48,695 nucleotides of DNA, taken from contig VGOM01000015.1 in NCBI GenBank assembly GCA_016875915.1, positions 1 through 48,695 on the forward strand, read 5' to 3'. The translations under genes and the position numbers were made by a program. Numbering within the stretch: the first letter of the stretch is position 1; every line of letters starts with the position of its first letter. The stretch is from Chloroflexota bacterium. Its GTDB lineage: Bacteria > Chloroflexota > Dehalococcoidia > UBA2247 > RBG-13-53-26. Below, piece after piece: positions 1 to 8,299 of the stretch. The notes beneath the pieces are model-generated. The model saw only the letters and a program-made list of their open reading frames with translations. It made no database searches and was not told where the DNA came from.

Positions 1-318
1 GTCATACTGCTTGGACGCCAGGCCGAGGGCCGCACCGCGGATGACCTCTGCGCCCGACGCGCAACCATTCTCCACCCTGGTGATCGGAATCTGCTGCAAC
101 TGCAGTGTCTGGGCGATCACCACTCCCGTGGTGGCCGTCTCGTTCTGATAGTATCCCGTCCAGCAGGCGTCGATCTGCTTCTTGTCTATGCCGGCGTCGG
201 TAAACGCCTCGTTGCAGGCTTCGCTGACGAGGTCGAAGATTCCGGCATCCCATCTCTCGCCCCACTTGGACAGCCCCATGCCGATGATTGCTACTTTGTC
301 TCTGATACTCTCTGCCAT
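1..318 (-). CDS. Thiolase-family protein (SCP-x/Ltp type), N-terminal part, cut by window edge
   Basis: Only the first 106 codons are visible; the gene continues past position 1. The translation starts MAESIRDKVAIIGMG and contains VENGCASGAE, the thiolase nucleophile-cysteine motif. It is clearly similar to the complete thiolase at 40841-42037, which starts MADGIRDKVAIIGMG. The ATG at 318 is preceded by AGGAG. It lies 34 nt downstream of the ketoacyl-synthase-fold/DUF35 gene, so the two are one transcription unit. The same gene order recurs at 39.4-42.0 kb. From family knowledge it should act on acyl-CoA thioesters, as a thiolase or as an Ltp2-like retro-aldolase. The substrate is unknown. 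Confidence 0.85.
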   Translation of the reverse strand, partial: MAESIRDKVAIIGMGLSKWGERWDAGIFDLVSEACNEAFTDAGIDKKQIDACWTGYYQNETATTGVVIAQTLQLQQIPITRVENGCASGAEVIRGAALGLASKQYD

Positions 319-352
319 CTCTTCTATCTCCTAACATCAAACATCCGGCAAC

Positions 353-1783
353 CTAGCACCGTACGGGGCGCGCCTTCCACATGTAGTTGCGGAAGCCCGT
401 CCCCTCTCTGGTGCCATCGAAGAACAGCCGGAAAGTCAACTCCATGGGCATGCCTACCTCGACCTTGGCCGGATCCCGGTCCGTCAACTGCGAGTAGTAC
501 CGGCCACCGCCATCCAGATCGACCACGCCCCTGATCAGAGGCAGTATGATCTCGTTGGCGCGTTCGTCAATGCTGTAGGTGAAGAGCTTCCCGGTCTTGT
601 CTGACAGCCGGATCGGCTCGAACTGATCATCGACCAGGCAGTACATGCAGGCACGCTGCCGGGGATACTGAATGCCGCCGCACTTCCTGCACTTCACGCC
701 GTATGCCGAGTAGAAGGCCTTCCTCTCCCTCCAGACAAACGAAACGGCGGACCGACGCACAGGACGCACGCTGGGTCCCCATTCCATCATGTCGCGCATC
801 CGAAGGTAGATGCCGTAGTTGGCCAGGGGAGCCTTGGAGGCCAGATGCTTCTTAATGCCCCTTCTGTTGCGCACGTTCTCGATCTGGGGCTGCACCTGCA
901 GGACGTAGGCATCGGCTCCATCACCGTAGTTGGCAAAGAGGATCTTGTCGCCCGGCTTGGCGTCCTCCAGTGCCTGCACCAGGGTCATGGGGGCCATAGC
1001 GGAGCCAGTGTCGCCCACCGAGTCAAACAGCGGCGCTACGACCTGGGTCTTGGCGTCCAGTCCGACCTTCTTGGCCACGTCGCCGTGGCTCCGGGCATCG
1101 GCGCCATTGAAGACCGCCTTGGCGAAGTCCTTCGGGGCGAGGCCGCACTTCTTCATCACTCCCTTGATGGCCTCCGGCAGGACCCTCTCCCATCCCTCAT
1201 CCTTGATGAAACGGTCCTCCCAGGTCCAGTGGAATCTGTCCTTGGCCTTGAGCCAGACATCGAGGAACTCGCTGGACACACTGTAGCTGCCTTCCACGCT
1301 CACAGCCACATCCGAATCACCGATGATGAACGCGGCCGCCCCGTCGCCGAACACCGGTTCGAAATCGGAGTTGGGCGCCGGCATTCGGGTGTCCGAAGCC
1401 ACCACCGCCACCTTCTTGGCCGCCCCAGCCTTGACCGCATTCAACGCGGCATTCAGGGCGTTCGTTCCCGACCTGATCGAGTTGCCGAAGTCCGCGCTGT
1501 CGATATCGTCACGAAGATCCGCGGCTGCCTTCACGATACTGGCCGACTGCTTCTCCTTGTAAGGGGCGCTGACCGAGGCAAAGTAGATGGCATCGACCTT
1601 CTGCCGATCCATGCCCCCAAGGGCATCGACAACAGCCTCCACTGCCATAGTGATGCTGTCCTCGTCAACGTTGGCGATGGCCCTCTCGCCTTTGCCTGCC
1701 GACTTCCCCCAGACTTGGCCGAGCACGTCCCGGCTCATCCTCAACATGGGAATATAGGCACCATAAGAGACAATCCCTACCAT
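353..1783 (-). CDS. HMG-CoA-synthase-like (ketoacyl-synthase fold) protein fused to DUF35 zinc-ribbon/OB domain
   Basis: 476 aa. The N-terminal ~330 residues have the thiolase/ketoacyl-synthase fold of the archaeal HMG-CoA synthase family (start MVGIVSYGAYIP; IDEDS-like IANVDEDSITMAVEA). The C-terminal ~110 residues are a DUF35 domain with a rubredoxin-like zinc ribbon, CRKCGG...CMYC, followed by an OB-like part. The ATG at 1783 was chosen because AAGGAG lies 8-9 nt upstream; an upstream in-frame ATG overlaps that ribosome site. The loop where HMG-CoA synthase has its catalytic cysteine reads SIRSGTNAL and has no cysteine, and the usual Glu and His positions also look substituted. HMG-CoA synthase activity is therefore doubtful. 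The family is known to form complexes with thiolases, and a thiolase follows directly. The gene is a paralogue of 39361-40812. Confidence 0.85.
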   Translation of the reverse strand: MVGIVSYGAYIPMLRMSRDVLGQVWGKSAGKGERAIANVDEDSITMAVEAVVDALGGMDRQKVDAIYFASVSAPYKEKQSASIVKAAADLRDDIDSADFGNSIRSGTNALNAALNAVKAGAAKKVAVVASDTRMPAPNSDFEPVFGDGAAAFIIGDSDVAVSVEGSYSVSSEFLDVWLKAKDRFHWTWEDRFIKDEGWERVLPEAIKGVMKKCGLAPKDFAKAVFNGADARSHGDVAKKVGLDAKTQVVAPLFDSVGDTGSAMAPMTLVQALEDAKPGDKILFANYGDGADAYVLQVQPQIENVRNRRGIKKHLASKAPLANYGIYLRMRDMMEWGPSVRPVRRSAVSFVWRERKAFYSAYGVKCRKCGGIQYPRQRACMYCLVDDQFEPIRLSDKTGKLFTYSIDERANEIILPLIRGVVDLDGGGRYYSQLTDRDPAKVEVGMPMELTFRLFFDGTREGTGFRNYMWKARPVRC

Positions 1784-1941
1784 ACCTCGTGCTCCTTCCA
1801 TCCCTTTCTCTGTCCAGAGTCCAGGCAGCGCCATGACCAGAACGCAAACCCGCAAGACGCGTGGCTTCTGTGGATCTTAAGCGGCTTGGTGCGAGGCTGA
1901 CGGGGCGGGGTTGCGTCGAGTTTCATGCCTGGTTACCTCAT

Positions 1942-1971
1942 ATGATAGGATACTCCTCAGGTTCATGTCAA
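1942..1971 (-). promoter_or_regulatory. Sigma70-type promoter for the KAS-fold/DUF35-thiolase operon
   Basis: Read on the minus strand: a perfect TTGACA (1971-1966), an 18-bp spacer and TATCAT (1947-1942). It would start transcription near 1935, about 150 nt before the ATG at 1783. Confidence 0.5.
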
Positions 1972-2004
1972 TTTGAATGGACACGAAATGGGGAGGAGAC
2001 TGTC

Positions 2005-2415
2005 ATGAAGAGCACCACCGCTTCACCGGCAAGAATAAGCCCCTTCGCCAAACTGGTTGGACTTCAGTTCAACCGGAGCACTGACGGAACGCCCGAATGC
2101 CGTCTGCAGATCAGTGACCGGGTGCTCAATGTCAATGGCACGGTTCACGGGGGTGCCATTCACACATTGATCGATGTCAGCATGGGGTGGTTTCTCTTTG
2201 ACCAACTGCGCGAGGACGAGAGGATTGCCACTGTGGAAGTGAAGATCAACTACCTCAGTGCCGTTTCATCAGGCGTTCTTGTCGCCCGGGCCAAGCTCAT
2301 CCACAGAAGCCGGCGCCTGGCTGTCTTGGAGTCCCAGGTGGACTGCGGAGGCCAGCTCATCGCCAGGGCCATGGGGACCTTCTACGTGTCCAGAGCCCGA
2401 AAGGCAGACAGTTGA
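2005..2415 (+). CDS. PaaI-family hotdog-fold acyl-CoA thioesterase
   Basis: 136 aa from the ATG at 2005, which has GGGGAGGAG about 6 nt upstream. The open frame extends upstream to 1861, but that part has no family resemblance. The motif TVHGGAIHTLIDVSMG (residues ~47-62) is the hotdog thioesterase signature, with the usual HGG plus a following Asp. The length fits PaaI/YbgC-like single-domain thioesterases. These proteins hydrolyse acyl-CoA thioesters and probably work as tetramers in the cytoplasm. The gene is divergent from the KAS-fold operon and 168 bp ahead of an acyl-CoA synthetase alpha-type gene, which fits an acyl-CoA metabolism locus. The substrate cannot be read from the sequence. 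Confidence 0.85.
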   Translation: MKSTTASPARISPFAKLVGLQFNRSTDGTPECRLQISDRVLNVNGTVHGGAIHTLIDVSMGWFLFDQLREDERIATVEVKINYLSAVSSGVLVARAKLIHRSRRLAVLESQVDCGGQLIARAMGTFYVSRARKADS

Positions 2416-2583
2416 CCCCACAGGCGGCTTCTTCAAGGTCCGGCCCGGACTGCTCATTCTGACATCCACCGCTGAACTCAGCCCATAGGCCGCATTGGTG
2501 TTCACGCAGGAACAGATGTTAGAATGTTTCCCTGCAATGCCCGCGACAGCGAATCGCCTTGGCCGTGAGGAGGCAATGCACCC

Positions 2584-4119
2584 TTGGTGCCGTCATCAGA
2601 AGGACACCCCAGCACACCGATAAGCACTTGCGGGATCCAAGAAGAGACACCTGGGTCAGGCCTCGAGTTCCTCTTCCACCCCCGATCCATTGCCATCGTG
2701 GGCACCCCCAGCGATCCGGCCATGAATCAGGGGGCAGGGGTGTTTCTGGATTCCCTGATTGCCTTCGGCTACCAGGGAGATATCTACCCGGTGAACCCCA
2801 AGCTGAGCGAAATCAGAGGGTTGAAGTCATATCCCAGCCTGATTAGCCTGCCCCGCGACCCAGACTACGTTGTCTGCTGCATACCGGCGGCACTGACGCC
2901 TCAACTGGTGAAGGACTGCGCCAGCCGGGGGGTCAGGGCTATCTCCATCTACACCGCTGGGTTCAGCGAAGCCGGCGACCAGGGTGCTGAACTGGAGAAG
3001 CACATAGCCGGACTGGCACGCCAGGCCGGGATACGGCTAATCGGCCCTAACTGCATGGGCCTGTATTGTCCCAAGACACGCCTGTCCTATAGCTCCCTGC
3101 TCAGCAGAGAAGCGGGCGGCGTGGGACTGCTTTGCCAGAGCGGGGGCATCTCTCTGGCGCTGACCATAATGGGCAACTTCATGGGCATTCGCTTCAGCAA
3201 GGTAGTCAGCTACGGCAACGCCGCCGACCTGAACGAGGCTGACTTCCTGGAATACCTGTCCCAGGACAACGACACCAGAGTCATGGGGGCCTACATAGAA
3301 GGGGTGAGAGATGGACACAGGTTCCTCGGCACCCTGACCCGCCTGACACGTCTGAAGCCGGTGGCGGTGCTCAAGGGAGGCCGCACTGCTGCAGGCTCCA
3401 AAGCTACCGCCTCACACACCGGTTCATTCGCGGGAGACGAGCGCATCTGGAGAGGCCTCTGCCGGCAGACTGGCGCTGTGGAGGTCCACAGTTCCGAGGA
3501 AATGATCGACTTCTTCGAGGCTTGGTCTCGACTGAAGCCGCCGAAGGGACGCAGGGTCGGCATCATCGCCTGGGGCGGGGGACCCAGCGTCGTCACCACC
3601 GATGACTGCGAGAGCGCCGGACTGATCGTTCCCACGCTGAGTATCAAGACCAGAACGGACCTGAAAGCCTTTGTGCCCGAACCCGGAAGCAGCATCAACA
3701 ATCCCATCGACTCCCCAGTGCTGGCCAACCCCGCCCTGCTGTCGAAGGTGATCGAGACGATGGCGCTGTGCAGAGAGGTGGATCTCCTCATCATTCGCTT
3801 GCCGTTCGCTGTTGCGCGACCACCCTTTGACCTTGAGGTCACCGACACTATCCTCGAAGCCGTCATACAGATGAGCAAGGCAGTGGATATACCGATGACT
3901 GTAGTCCAGCCTCATGGCGAGACGCCGGAGAGCTCGGGGCAGTTCTTCGTCGTGCACCGCAGGTGTCTGGAGGCCGGACTGCCGGTGTTCTCCACCACCC
4001 GACGTGCCGCCGATGCCATCAGCCGGCTCATACAGGCAGCATACCGTCTGGATCGCCCATGGATGGCAGACGAGGAGACCGAGGCCTGCTCCAGCCGAAG
4101 GCCCGGGGAGGCGCAATGA
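2584..4119 (+). CDS. ADP-forming acyl-CoA synthetase alpha-type protein (phospho-His present)
   Basis: 511 aa. Family order is visible: a CoA-binding Rossmann domain (FHPRSIAIVG, residues ~31-40), then a succinyl-CoA-ligase-like region (GPNCMGLYCP ~154-163; LLCQSGGIS), then the catalytic loop TASHTGSFAG with His278. That histidine is phosphorylated in ADP-forming acetyl-CoA synthetases. Such enzymes interconvert acyl-CoA + ADP + Pi with acid + CoA + ATP. The ATP-grasp (beta) part is absent from this chain and from the window, so a partner encoded elsewhere is needed. The start is uncertain: TTG at 2584 or GTG at 2587, 12 or more nt after GGAGG. The stop overlaps the next gene's start by 4 nt (ATGA). 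A paralogue at 11684 lacks the histidine. Confidence 0.85.
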   Translation: MVPSSEGHPSTPISTCGIQEETPGSGLEFLFHPRSIAIVGTPSDPAMNQGAGVFLDSLIAFGYQGDIYPVNPKLSEIRGLKSYPSLISLPRDPDYVVCCIPAALTPQLVKDCASRGVRAISIYTAGFSEAGDQGAELEKHIAGLARQAGIRLIGPNCMGLYCPKTRLSYSSLLSREAGGVGLLCQSGGISLALTIMGNFMGIRFSKVVSYGNAADLNEADFLEYLSQDNDTRVMGAYIEGVRDGHRFLGTLTRLTRLKPVAVLKGGRTAAGSKATASHTGSFAGDERIWRGLCRQTGAVEVHSSEEMIDFFEAWSRLKPPKGRRVGIIAWGGGPSVVTTDDCESAGLIVPTLSIKTRTDLKAFVPEPGSSINNPIDSPVLANPALLSKVIETMALCREVDLLIIRLPFAVARPPFDLEVTDTILEAVIQMSKAVDIPMTVVQPHGETPESSGQFFVVHRRCLEAGLPVFSTTRRAADAISRLIQAAYRLDRPWMADEETEACSSRRPGEAQ

Positions 4120-4652
4120 CGGGAACTGAGGTCTTCAATATGCTGGCCGGGGCCTTCGGACTGGAAGATGTCCTGGCCAAGTACCGGCCGGTGAAAGCCA
4201 TCGAGGGACTGGCGAAGGCTATGGCCTACTGGGACTGGTCGAAGGACATGCAGGAAGGCGCAGGAGCAGGGCCTGAGTGGTGGGAATATGAGAATCACAA
4301 GACCCTGGCATACGTGCTGATGGGTGTCTACTGCTGGCGGGTCCTCGGCCACGACGAATTCCCGCCCCTCCCAGACGCAGACCCTGACGTGTTGAGCGAT
4401 CGGCATGCCCTGCTCTGCCTGTGGTCCAGATCGCTGATCCTGGACCATGTCCACAGGTGGCAGAACTGCCGTCATGCCCCCGGCACGAATCGGTTCACCC
4501 ATCCACAATGCGAGATGGCCGGACGGCAGGAATCCGAAGGCCTGTCCCACATAGTCTGCGGCATATGCGGCGAAGAGCGGTTCGACCCGCAGCCCATGGT
4601 GGACCGGGCCAAGAGGATGCTCAGCGAGAGGCAACCCCGCAGGCCGGGCTAG
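4116..4652 (+). CDS. Unknown 178-aa protein coupled to the acyl-CoA synthetase gene
   Basis: Not recognised. The ATG at 4116 overlaps the stop of the synthetase gene in an ATGA arrangement, so translation is probably coupled. The N-terminal half is helical and rich in Trp and Tyr (AYWDWSKDMQ, PEWWEYENH). The C-terminal third has CxxCGE preceded by HIV (HIVCGICGE) plus an earlier Cys/His cluster (NCRHAPGTN, THPQCEM). This suggests a metal-binding site, perhaps a zinc knuckle. There is no signal peptide or membrane segment. The context suggests a role in the same acyl-CoA process. A function cannot be assigned. Confidence 0.7.
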   Translation: MTGTEVFNMLAGAFGLEDVLAKYRPVKAIEGLAKAMAYWDWSKDMQEGAGAGPEWWEYENHKTLAYVLMGVYCWRVLGHDEFPPLPDADPDVLSDRHALLCLWSRSLILDHVHRWQNCRHAPGTNRFTHPQCEMAGRQESEGLSHIVCGICGEERFDPQPMVDRAKRMLSERQPRRPG

Positions 4653-4747
4653 CTCCCCGTCTGCCGCCAGCACTTCGCGCCGAAACGGCACCCGGCATAG
4701 GACCAGGCCACACCCGGATCACAGGGCCAAGGACAAGCCGGTGCTAG

Positions 4748-5014
4748 TCAGCACTGCCCGGGTCGCGACGATGCCACCGAGACACTGCCCAGACCTCCGC
4801 ACTTCGGACAGAGAACGAAGCCCCTCAGCGGACCTTCGCATTGTGGACAGCGACCGGTAACCACCCAGGACTCGTTGCGCTTCTCGCCGGTACCCTGACA
4901 CTCAGGACATATCACGCGGCCTTTGCCGCGGCACCGCGGACAGGCGGCATTGTCGCCATCCGGAATCGATCCGCCTCTCTCTTCCCCAGGAAGAGACCCA
5001 GCCATCGGTCGCAC
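4748..5014 (-). CDS. Small DnaJ-type zinc-finger (CxxCxGxG repeat) protein
   Basis: 88 aa from the GTG at 5014, which has GGGAGG 7 nt upstream. An ATG three codons later is an alternative. It contains four CxxC units in DnaJ zinc-finger style: CPRCRGKG, CPECQGTG, CPQCEGPL (degenerate) and CPKCGGLG, spaced as in the cysteine-rich domain that binds two zinc ions. No J domain or substrate-binding domain is present, so it is not DnaJ itself. Stand-alone proteins of this type are often annotated as molecular chaperone-like. The gene is convergent with the 4116-4652 gene. Confidence 0.7.
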   Translation of the reverse strand: MRPMAGSLPGEERGGSIPDGDNAACPRCRGKGRVICPECQGTGEKRNESWVVTGRCPQCEGPLRGFVLCPKCGGLGSVSVASSRPGQC

Positions 5015-5183
5015 TAGAGTACCTCCCTCAGCGCCACCAGTGTATAGCAGACGACTGCTGAAGACAAACCGCGGAAGATGGATACTAACGGATCGCATGG
5101 CCCTGAGCGGGACAGCTACAACGGCAGGGGTGGTGTTCAGACAAGGCTGACCAAGAAGTACCTATCACGCACCGGAGTCCGGG

Positions 5184-5363
5184 CTAGGCCGCTGCCTCTT
5201 CGACAAGGGGTTTGCTCGGCTTGCGAGACAGACGGAATCTGAAGCGAGGTTCCTCTTCCGGGAAGTCCTTGTGGGCACCGCACTCCTTGCACGTGGCGTG
5301 GTATGTACCGTCTGTGGGCAGGGTGTCTATCAGCCAGTGATGGATATGCGCATAGGGACGCAT
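5184..5363 (-). CDS. Small HHW/CxxCG protein of unknown function
   Basis: 59 aa from the ATG at 5363. The pattern is AHIHHWLIDT, then a spacer, then CKECGAHKDF, then a basic tail. Small proteins with an HHW start and a CxxCG(x)xxxF knuckle are a recurrent unannotated type, and I recall them as common in Dehalococcoidia (recollection, not checked). The two His and two Cys could bind zinc. No good Shine-Dalgarno is visible, and the ORF is open further upstream, so the start is uncertain. It lies downstream of the amylase on the same strand. Confidence 0.5.
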   Translation of the reverse strand: MRPYAHIHHWLIDTLPTDGTYHATCKECGAHKDFPEEEPRFRFRLSRKPSKPLVEEAAA

Positions 5364-5396
5364 AAGACACTCTATCACAGATGATCTGCCGATGCA

Positions 5397-5437
5397 ATAG
5401 CTTTTTGAAGTCCCCTTGCAGGGACTGGGAAAGCTAT
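5397..5437 (-). terminator. Two-tier hairpin at the end of the amylase gene
   Basis: An outer stem ATAGCTTT/AAAGCTAT (5397-5404 with 5430-5437) encloses an inner stem AGTCCC/GGGACT (5409-5414 with 5421-5426). The outer arm overlaps the amylase stop codon (5436-5434). There is no clear U-tract, so it may attenuate or stabilise the RNA end rather than terminate transcription. Confidence 0.4.
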
Positions 5438-6945
5438 GACGGCGACAGCATATGGCCAATGCGCGCACTGAGGATGTGGGCCCGCCATGGCTCGAGATCC
5501 ACGTACAGTCCCCGAGCGCGCAATTCCCCGCCATCCCGGAGGTAGGTCACTTCACCGATCCCATCCTGAAGAGCCACTGCATCCGCCCCTCCCAGCTCCA
5601 GGGGCAACCTGATCCGGCCCTGTGAGCGCTGGCCGGAGTAGTTGACCACAACCGCCGTCAGATGTGCCGGACTGCGCCAGGCCCACGCCAGCAGATTGAG
5701 GTGGCTGGCGTTGCACTCCCATGCCTCAGACACCTGCAGAGGCATCCATTCCCCCTCATGGAAGACCGCGGCATTCGAGATCTCCAGCAGCCTTTCGTAG
5801 GACCGGACCACTTCCGGGTCAATCGCCTCGTCCTGCTCCCTTTTCAACTGCACCGGCAGGTGCGTCTGCCGCCCCTCGATCTGGCCATCGTGAAAGAGGC
5901 GCATGCCGGGCACGGTTGCCAGGATTGTTGCCGCAGCCATGGACCGCTCCCTGCCCAGTGCGGCCCGAGCCCGGGGTTCATCGTGGTTCTCGATGAAACG
6001 AACCATCCTGGCCTGCTTGACCCCTGCGTCACCGAGCCCGGTGGAGATGTCCGCCGGAGTCGAGAAGCGCAGCCGATCATAGAAGCCCTTGTCATACGTG
6101 AAGTCGAAACCCATCCCCTGGAGCACCGGCTCCAGCCCCCAGTACGCCTCCGCGATGAAGACGAATCCCGGATGCTTCCGCTTCACCATCTCGATGGCAT
6201 CGGGCCAGAACTCCACGTCCGGCCTGGAAGCGTCTCCCAACACAGCCCCCCAAGTCTTCTGGAAGACGTCGTTCAGGCAGAGCATGGCCATGTCACAGCG
6301 CACACCGTCGGCCACCGCTGCAACCCGGAGCAATTCATGGGTCAGGGTTTGCCTCAGCTCAGGCGAGAACAGATTGAGCTGCGCCGAGTCCGTCCAGGGC
6401 AGGAAGTTGGGGTCCCTTCCGTGAGCCAGCAGCACTCCATCGCCCGGCGAGAAGAACCACTCGGGATAGGCACTCGCCTGCTGTTCACTCCCTGAAACGA
6501 AGCGATGGGGATGGAGAGACACCCAGGGGTGATCCAGGGCCATATGGTTGGGTACAAAATCCACGACCAGACCCAGACCGTTGCAGTCCAGCGCCTTCCT
6601 CAGCGCCATGAGATCTCCTTCTTCTCCCAGTGAAGCATCAAGCTCGTAGCCATATACGGCGTACGGCGAGCCGGCGACATCTTGAGCGGTCCATCCCGGC
6701 AGCGCCTCATCGTATCGTCGTCGCAGATTGGGGTCGACAAGAGCCTGCCGCCTGGCTCCCGGACTGCGCTGCCACACTCCCATCAGCCAGACCAGGTCGA
6801 AGCCCCAATGACTCAGCTTCTGCCACTCCTCACCGGGAATGCCAGCCAGCGTCAGTCTGCGCCCCTGTTGCACCGAAAGGCGATTCAAGAAGACAGAGGC
6901 ATTAACCTCGTACAGGTGAGGATGCCTGCGCAGTCCAGATGACAT
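5434..6945 (-). CDS. GH13 alpha-amylase-family glycoside hydrolase
   Basis: 503 aa, ATG with GGAGG 9 nt upstream. All four GH13 regions are present in order: VVDFVPNHMA (I), DGVRCDMAML with the nucleophile Asp (II), FIAEAYW with the acid/base Glu (III) and RFIENHDEPR (IV). The catalytic triad is complete, so an active retaining alpha-glucan hydrolase or transferase is expected. There is no signal peptide, so it is probably cytoplasmic and acts on stored glucan, maltodextrin or a related sugar. The C-terminal ~90 residues look like the usual beta-sandwich domain. Precise specificity cannot be read from the sequence. It is transcribed in the same direction as, and 50 bp after, the dehydratase-type genes. 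Confidence 0.9.
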   Translation of the reverse strand: MSSGLRRHPHLYEVNASVFLNRLSVQQGRRLTLAGIPGEEWQKLSHWGFDLVWLMGVWQRSPGARRQALVDPNLRRRYDEALPGWTAQDVAGSPYAVYGYELDASLGEEGDLMALRKALDCNGLGLVVDFVPNHMALDHPWVSLHPHRFVSGSEQQASAYPEWFFSPGDGVLLAHGRDPNFLPWTDSAQLNLFSPELRQTLTHELLRVAAVADGVRCDMAMLCLNDVFQKTWGAVLGDASRPDVEFWPDAIEMVKRKHPGFVFIAEAYWGLEPVLQGMGFDFTYDKGFYDRLRFSTPADISTGLGDAGVKQARMVRFIENHDEPRARAALGRERSMAAATILATVPGMRLFHDGQIEGRQTHLPVQLKREQDEAIDPEVVRSYERLLEISNAAVFHEGEWMPLQVSEAWECNASHLNLLAWAWRSPAHLTAVVVNYSGQRSQGRIRLPLELGGADAVALQDGIGEVTYLRDGGELRARGLYVDLEPWRAHILSARIGHMLSPS

Positions 6946-6995
6946 CCCGTGGTTCCTCCTCGATCAACGACCTCTCTACGCCGCCGCGGCGCCGC

Positions 6996-8297
6996 CTAGC
7001 CCAAACCCATGGCGGTGAAGAAATGGGACATCTTGCTCTTGATCTCCTCAACGGTGGTGTATCGCTTGTCGCATACATCCATGCCGATGTGAAGGAAGGG
7101 CACGTTCAGGTCCCGGCACACTTCTCGCATGATACTGGCGCTGGCAGCCATGTCCTTGTGGCCCATGTGCCCGGGGAAGACAACACAGTCGATCTTGTAG
7201 TCCTTCACTATCCGGGTGATGTCATGGACCACGTTGTCGGCCAGGCCCCGCGCCTGGTGGACCATCGGGGGATGGAGGAAGGCCCGCTTGGCCAGCCCCC
7301 TGAACATGGTATCCTCCGTTGACGTGTCGATGAGTTCGTAGGGGCAGTAGCTGACCATATCCATGGCGATCACTGCCCCCCACTCCTGCTCCAGCCAGGG
7401 CACGATTTCCCCGAAGAACATGGGCTGTATGTCATACCAGAACACCCTGATTCTCTGGTTCGGCACCTCGGGCCTGTTCTCCCTCACCCTCGATTCGGCG
7501 TTGGCAACCATGTCCTCATACCACTTGGCCTTCGCTGGATCCCCCGCTCCCATGTCATTCACCAGGTAGAAGCACGACATGGGCATGACATAGCTGTGAG
7601 GCGTAGGCACCGACCGCCTCAGCTCGTTATACTCCATCCACATGGCGTAGCCCTTGTTGGTCTCTTCCACCACTCTCTTGAGACGGCCAATGTCCAGCGA
7701 CTTGCCGGTGTGCTTCTGCACGAAGTCAACCATGCGCTTCATTTCGCCGGCGTAGTAGTCAACGGCTCTCTGATCACTGTGATACGGAGGATCCGGGGCA
7801 AATACAGGCACAGTCCGCCAGTCGGGATGATTCATGAACACGGCATGCATGCCTGCCACACCATCGCAGGGCTCAGTGAGCGCCAGATACGCCGTGGGGA
7901 TAGGCAGCAGTCCGGCGGCCTGGTAGTAGAGGAGGAGCTTCAGCAACGTGCAACAGTCGGATGGTATGCCCATGGTGTCCATGGCCTCCAGATCTTCGAT
8001 GGTGTGGGGGCTTCCCCCCGTGCCGCCGGCCATGAACTGATGAGCTACATGAAAGTACCACGGGACATCCATCGCGGTCAGAATCTCCACGGGATTGGTG
8101 AACTGGCTGGCCAAGTAGGGCTGCTCATGCTCAACGCAGTCGATGATCTTTCTGTGGCTGTTCAGTATGTCTTCGATTATGAAGATCTGGAGATTGCCCA
8201 TCTCGTCGGGGGCCATCTTGAGCAACTCCAGTATCGGCTCGAACATGGCGATCTCCTCGCGGAGTCTGGATACGCTGCGCTCTCTCTTGGCATCCAT
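6996..8297 (-). CDS. 2-hydroxyacyl-CoA dehydratase / benzoyl-CoA reductase family subunit (HgdB/BcrB-like)
   Basis: 433 aa from the ATG at 8297, with GGGGAGG 5 nt upstream located inside the end of the preceding gene. Family features include scattered conserved cysteines that could bind a [4Fe-4S] cluster (GIPSDCCTLL, LTEPCDGVAG, VSYCPYEL) and the C-terminal FPGHMGHKD...REVCRDLNVPFLHIGMD pattern. The family catalyses radical dehydration of 2-hydroxyacyl-CoA or reduction of benzoyl-CoA. Both need an ATP-dependent activator (HgdC or BcrA/D type), and none is present in the window. It forms a two-gene unit with 8300-9448, 2 nt apart. Which reaction it catalyses is not clear. Confidence 0.85.
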   Translation of the reverse strand: MDAKRERSVSRLREEIAMFEPILELLKMAPDEMGNLQIFIIEDILNSHRKIIDCVEHEQPYLASQFTNPVEILTAMDVPWYFHVAHQFMAGGTGGSPHTIEDLEAMDTMGIPSDCCTLLKLLLYYQAAGLLPIPTAYLALTEPCDGVAGMHAVFMNHPDWRTVPVFAPDPPYHSDQRAVDYYAGEMKRMVDFVQKHTGKSLDIGRLKRVVEETNKGYAMWMEYNELRRSVPTPHSYVMPMSCFYLVNDMGAGDPAKAKWYEDMVANAESRVRENRPEVPNQRIRVFWYDIQPMFFGEIVPWLEQEWGAVIAMDMVSYCPYELIDTSTEDTMFRGLAKRAFLHPPMVHQARGLADNVVHDITRIVKDYKIDCVVFPGHMGHKDMAASASIMREVCRDLNVPFLHIGMDVCDKRYTTVEEIKSKMSHFFTAMGLG

Positions 8298-8299
8298 GT

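Noticed and set aside
353-1783. Naming this gene (and 39361-40812) mvaS / HMG-CoA synthase
   Set aside because: The fold matches but no Cys is present at the nucleophile loop and other catalytic positions differ, so the name would imply an activity the sequence does not support.
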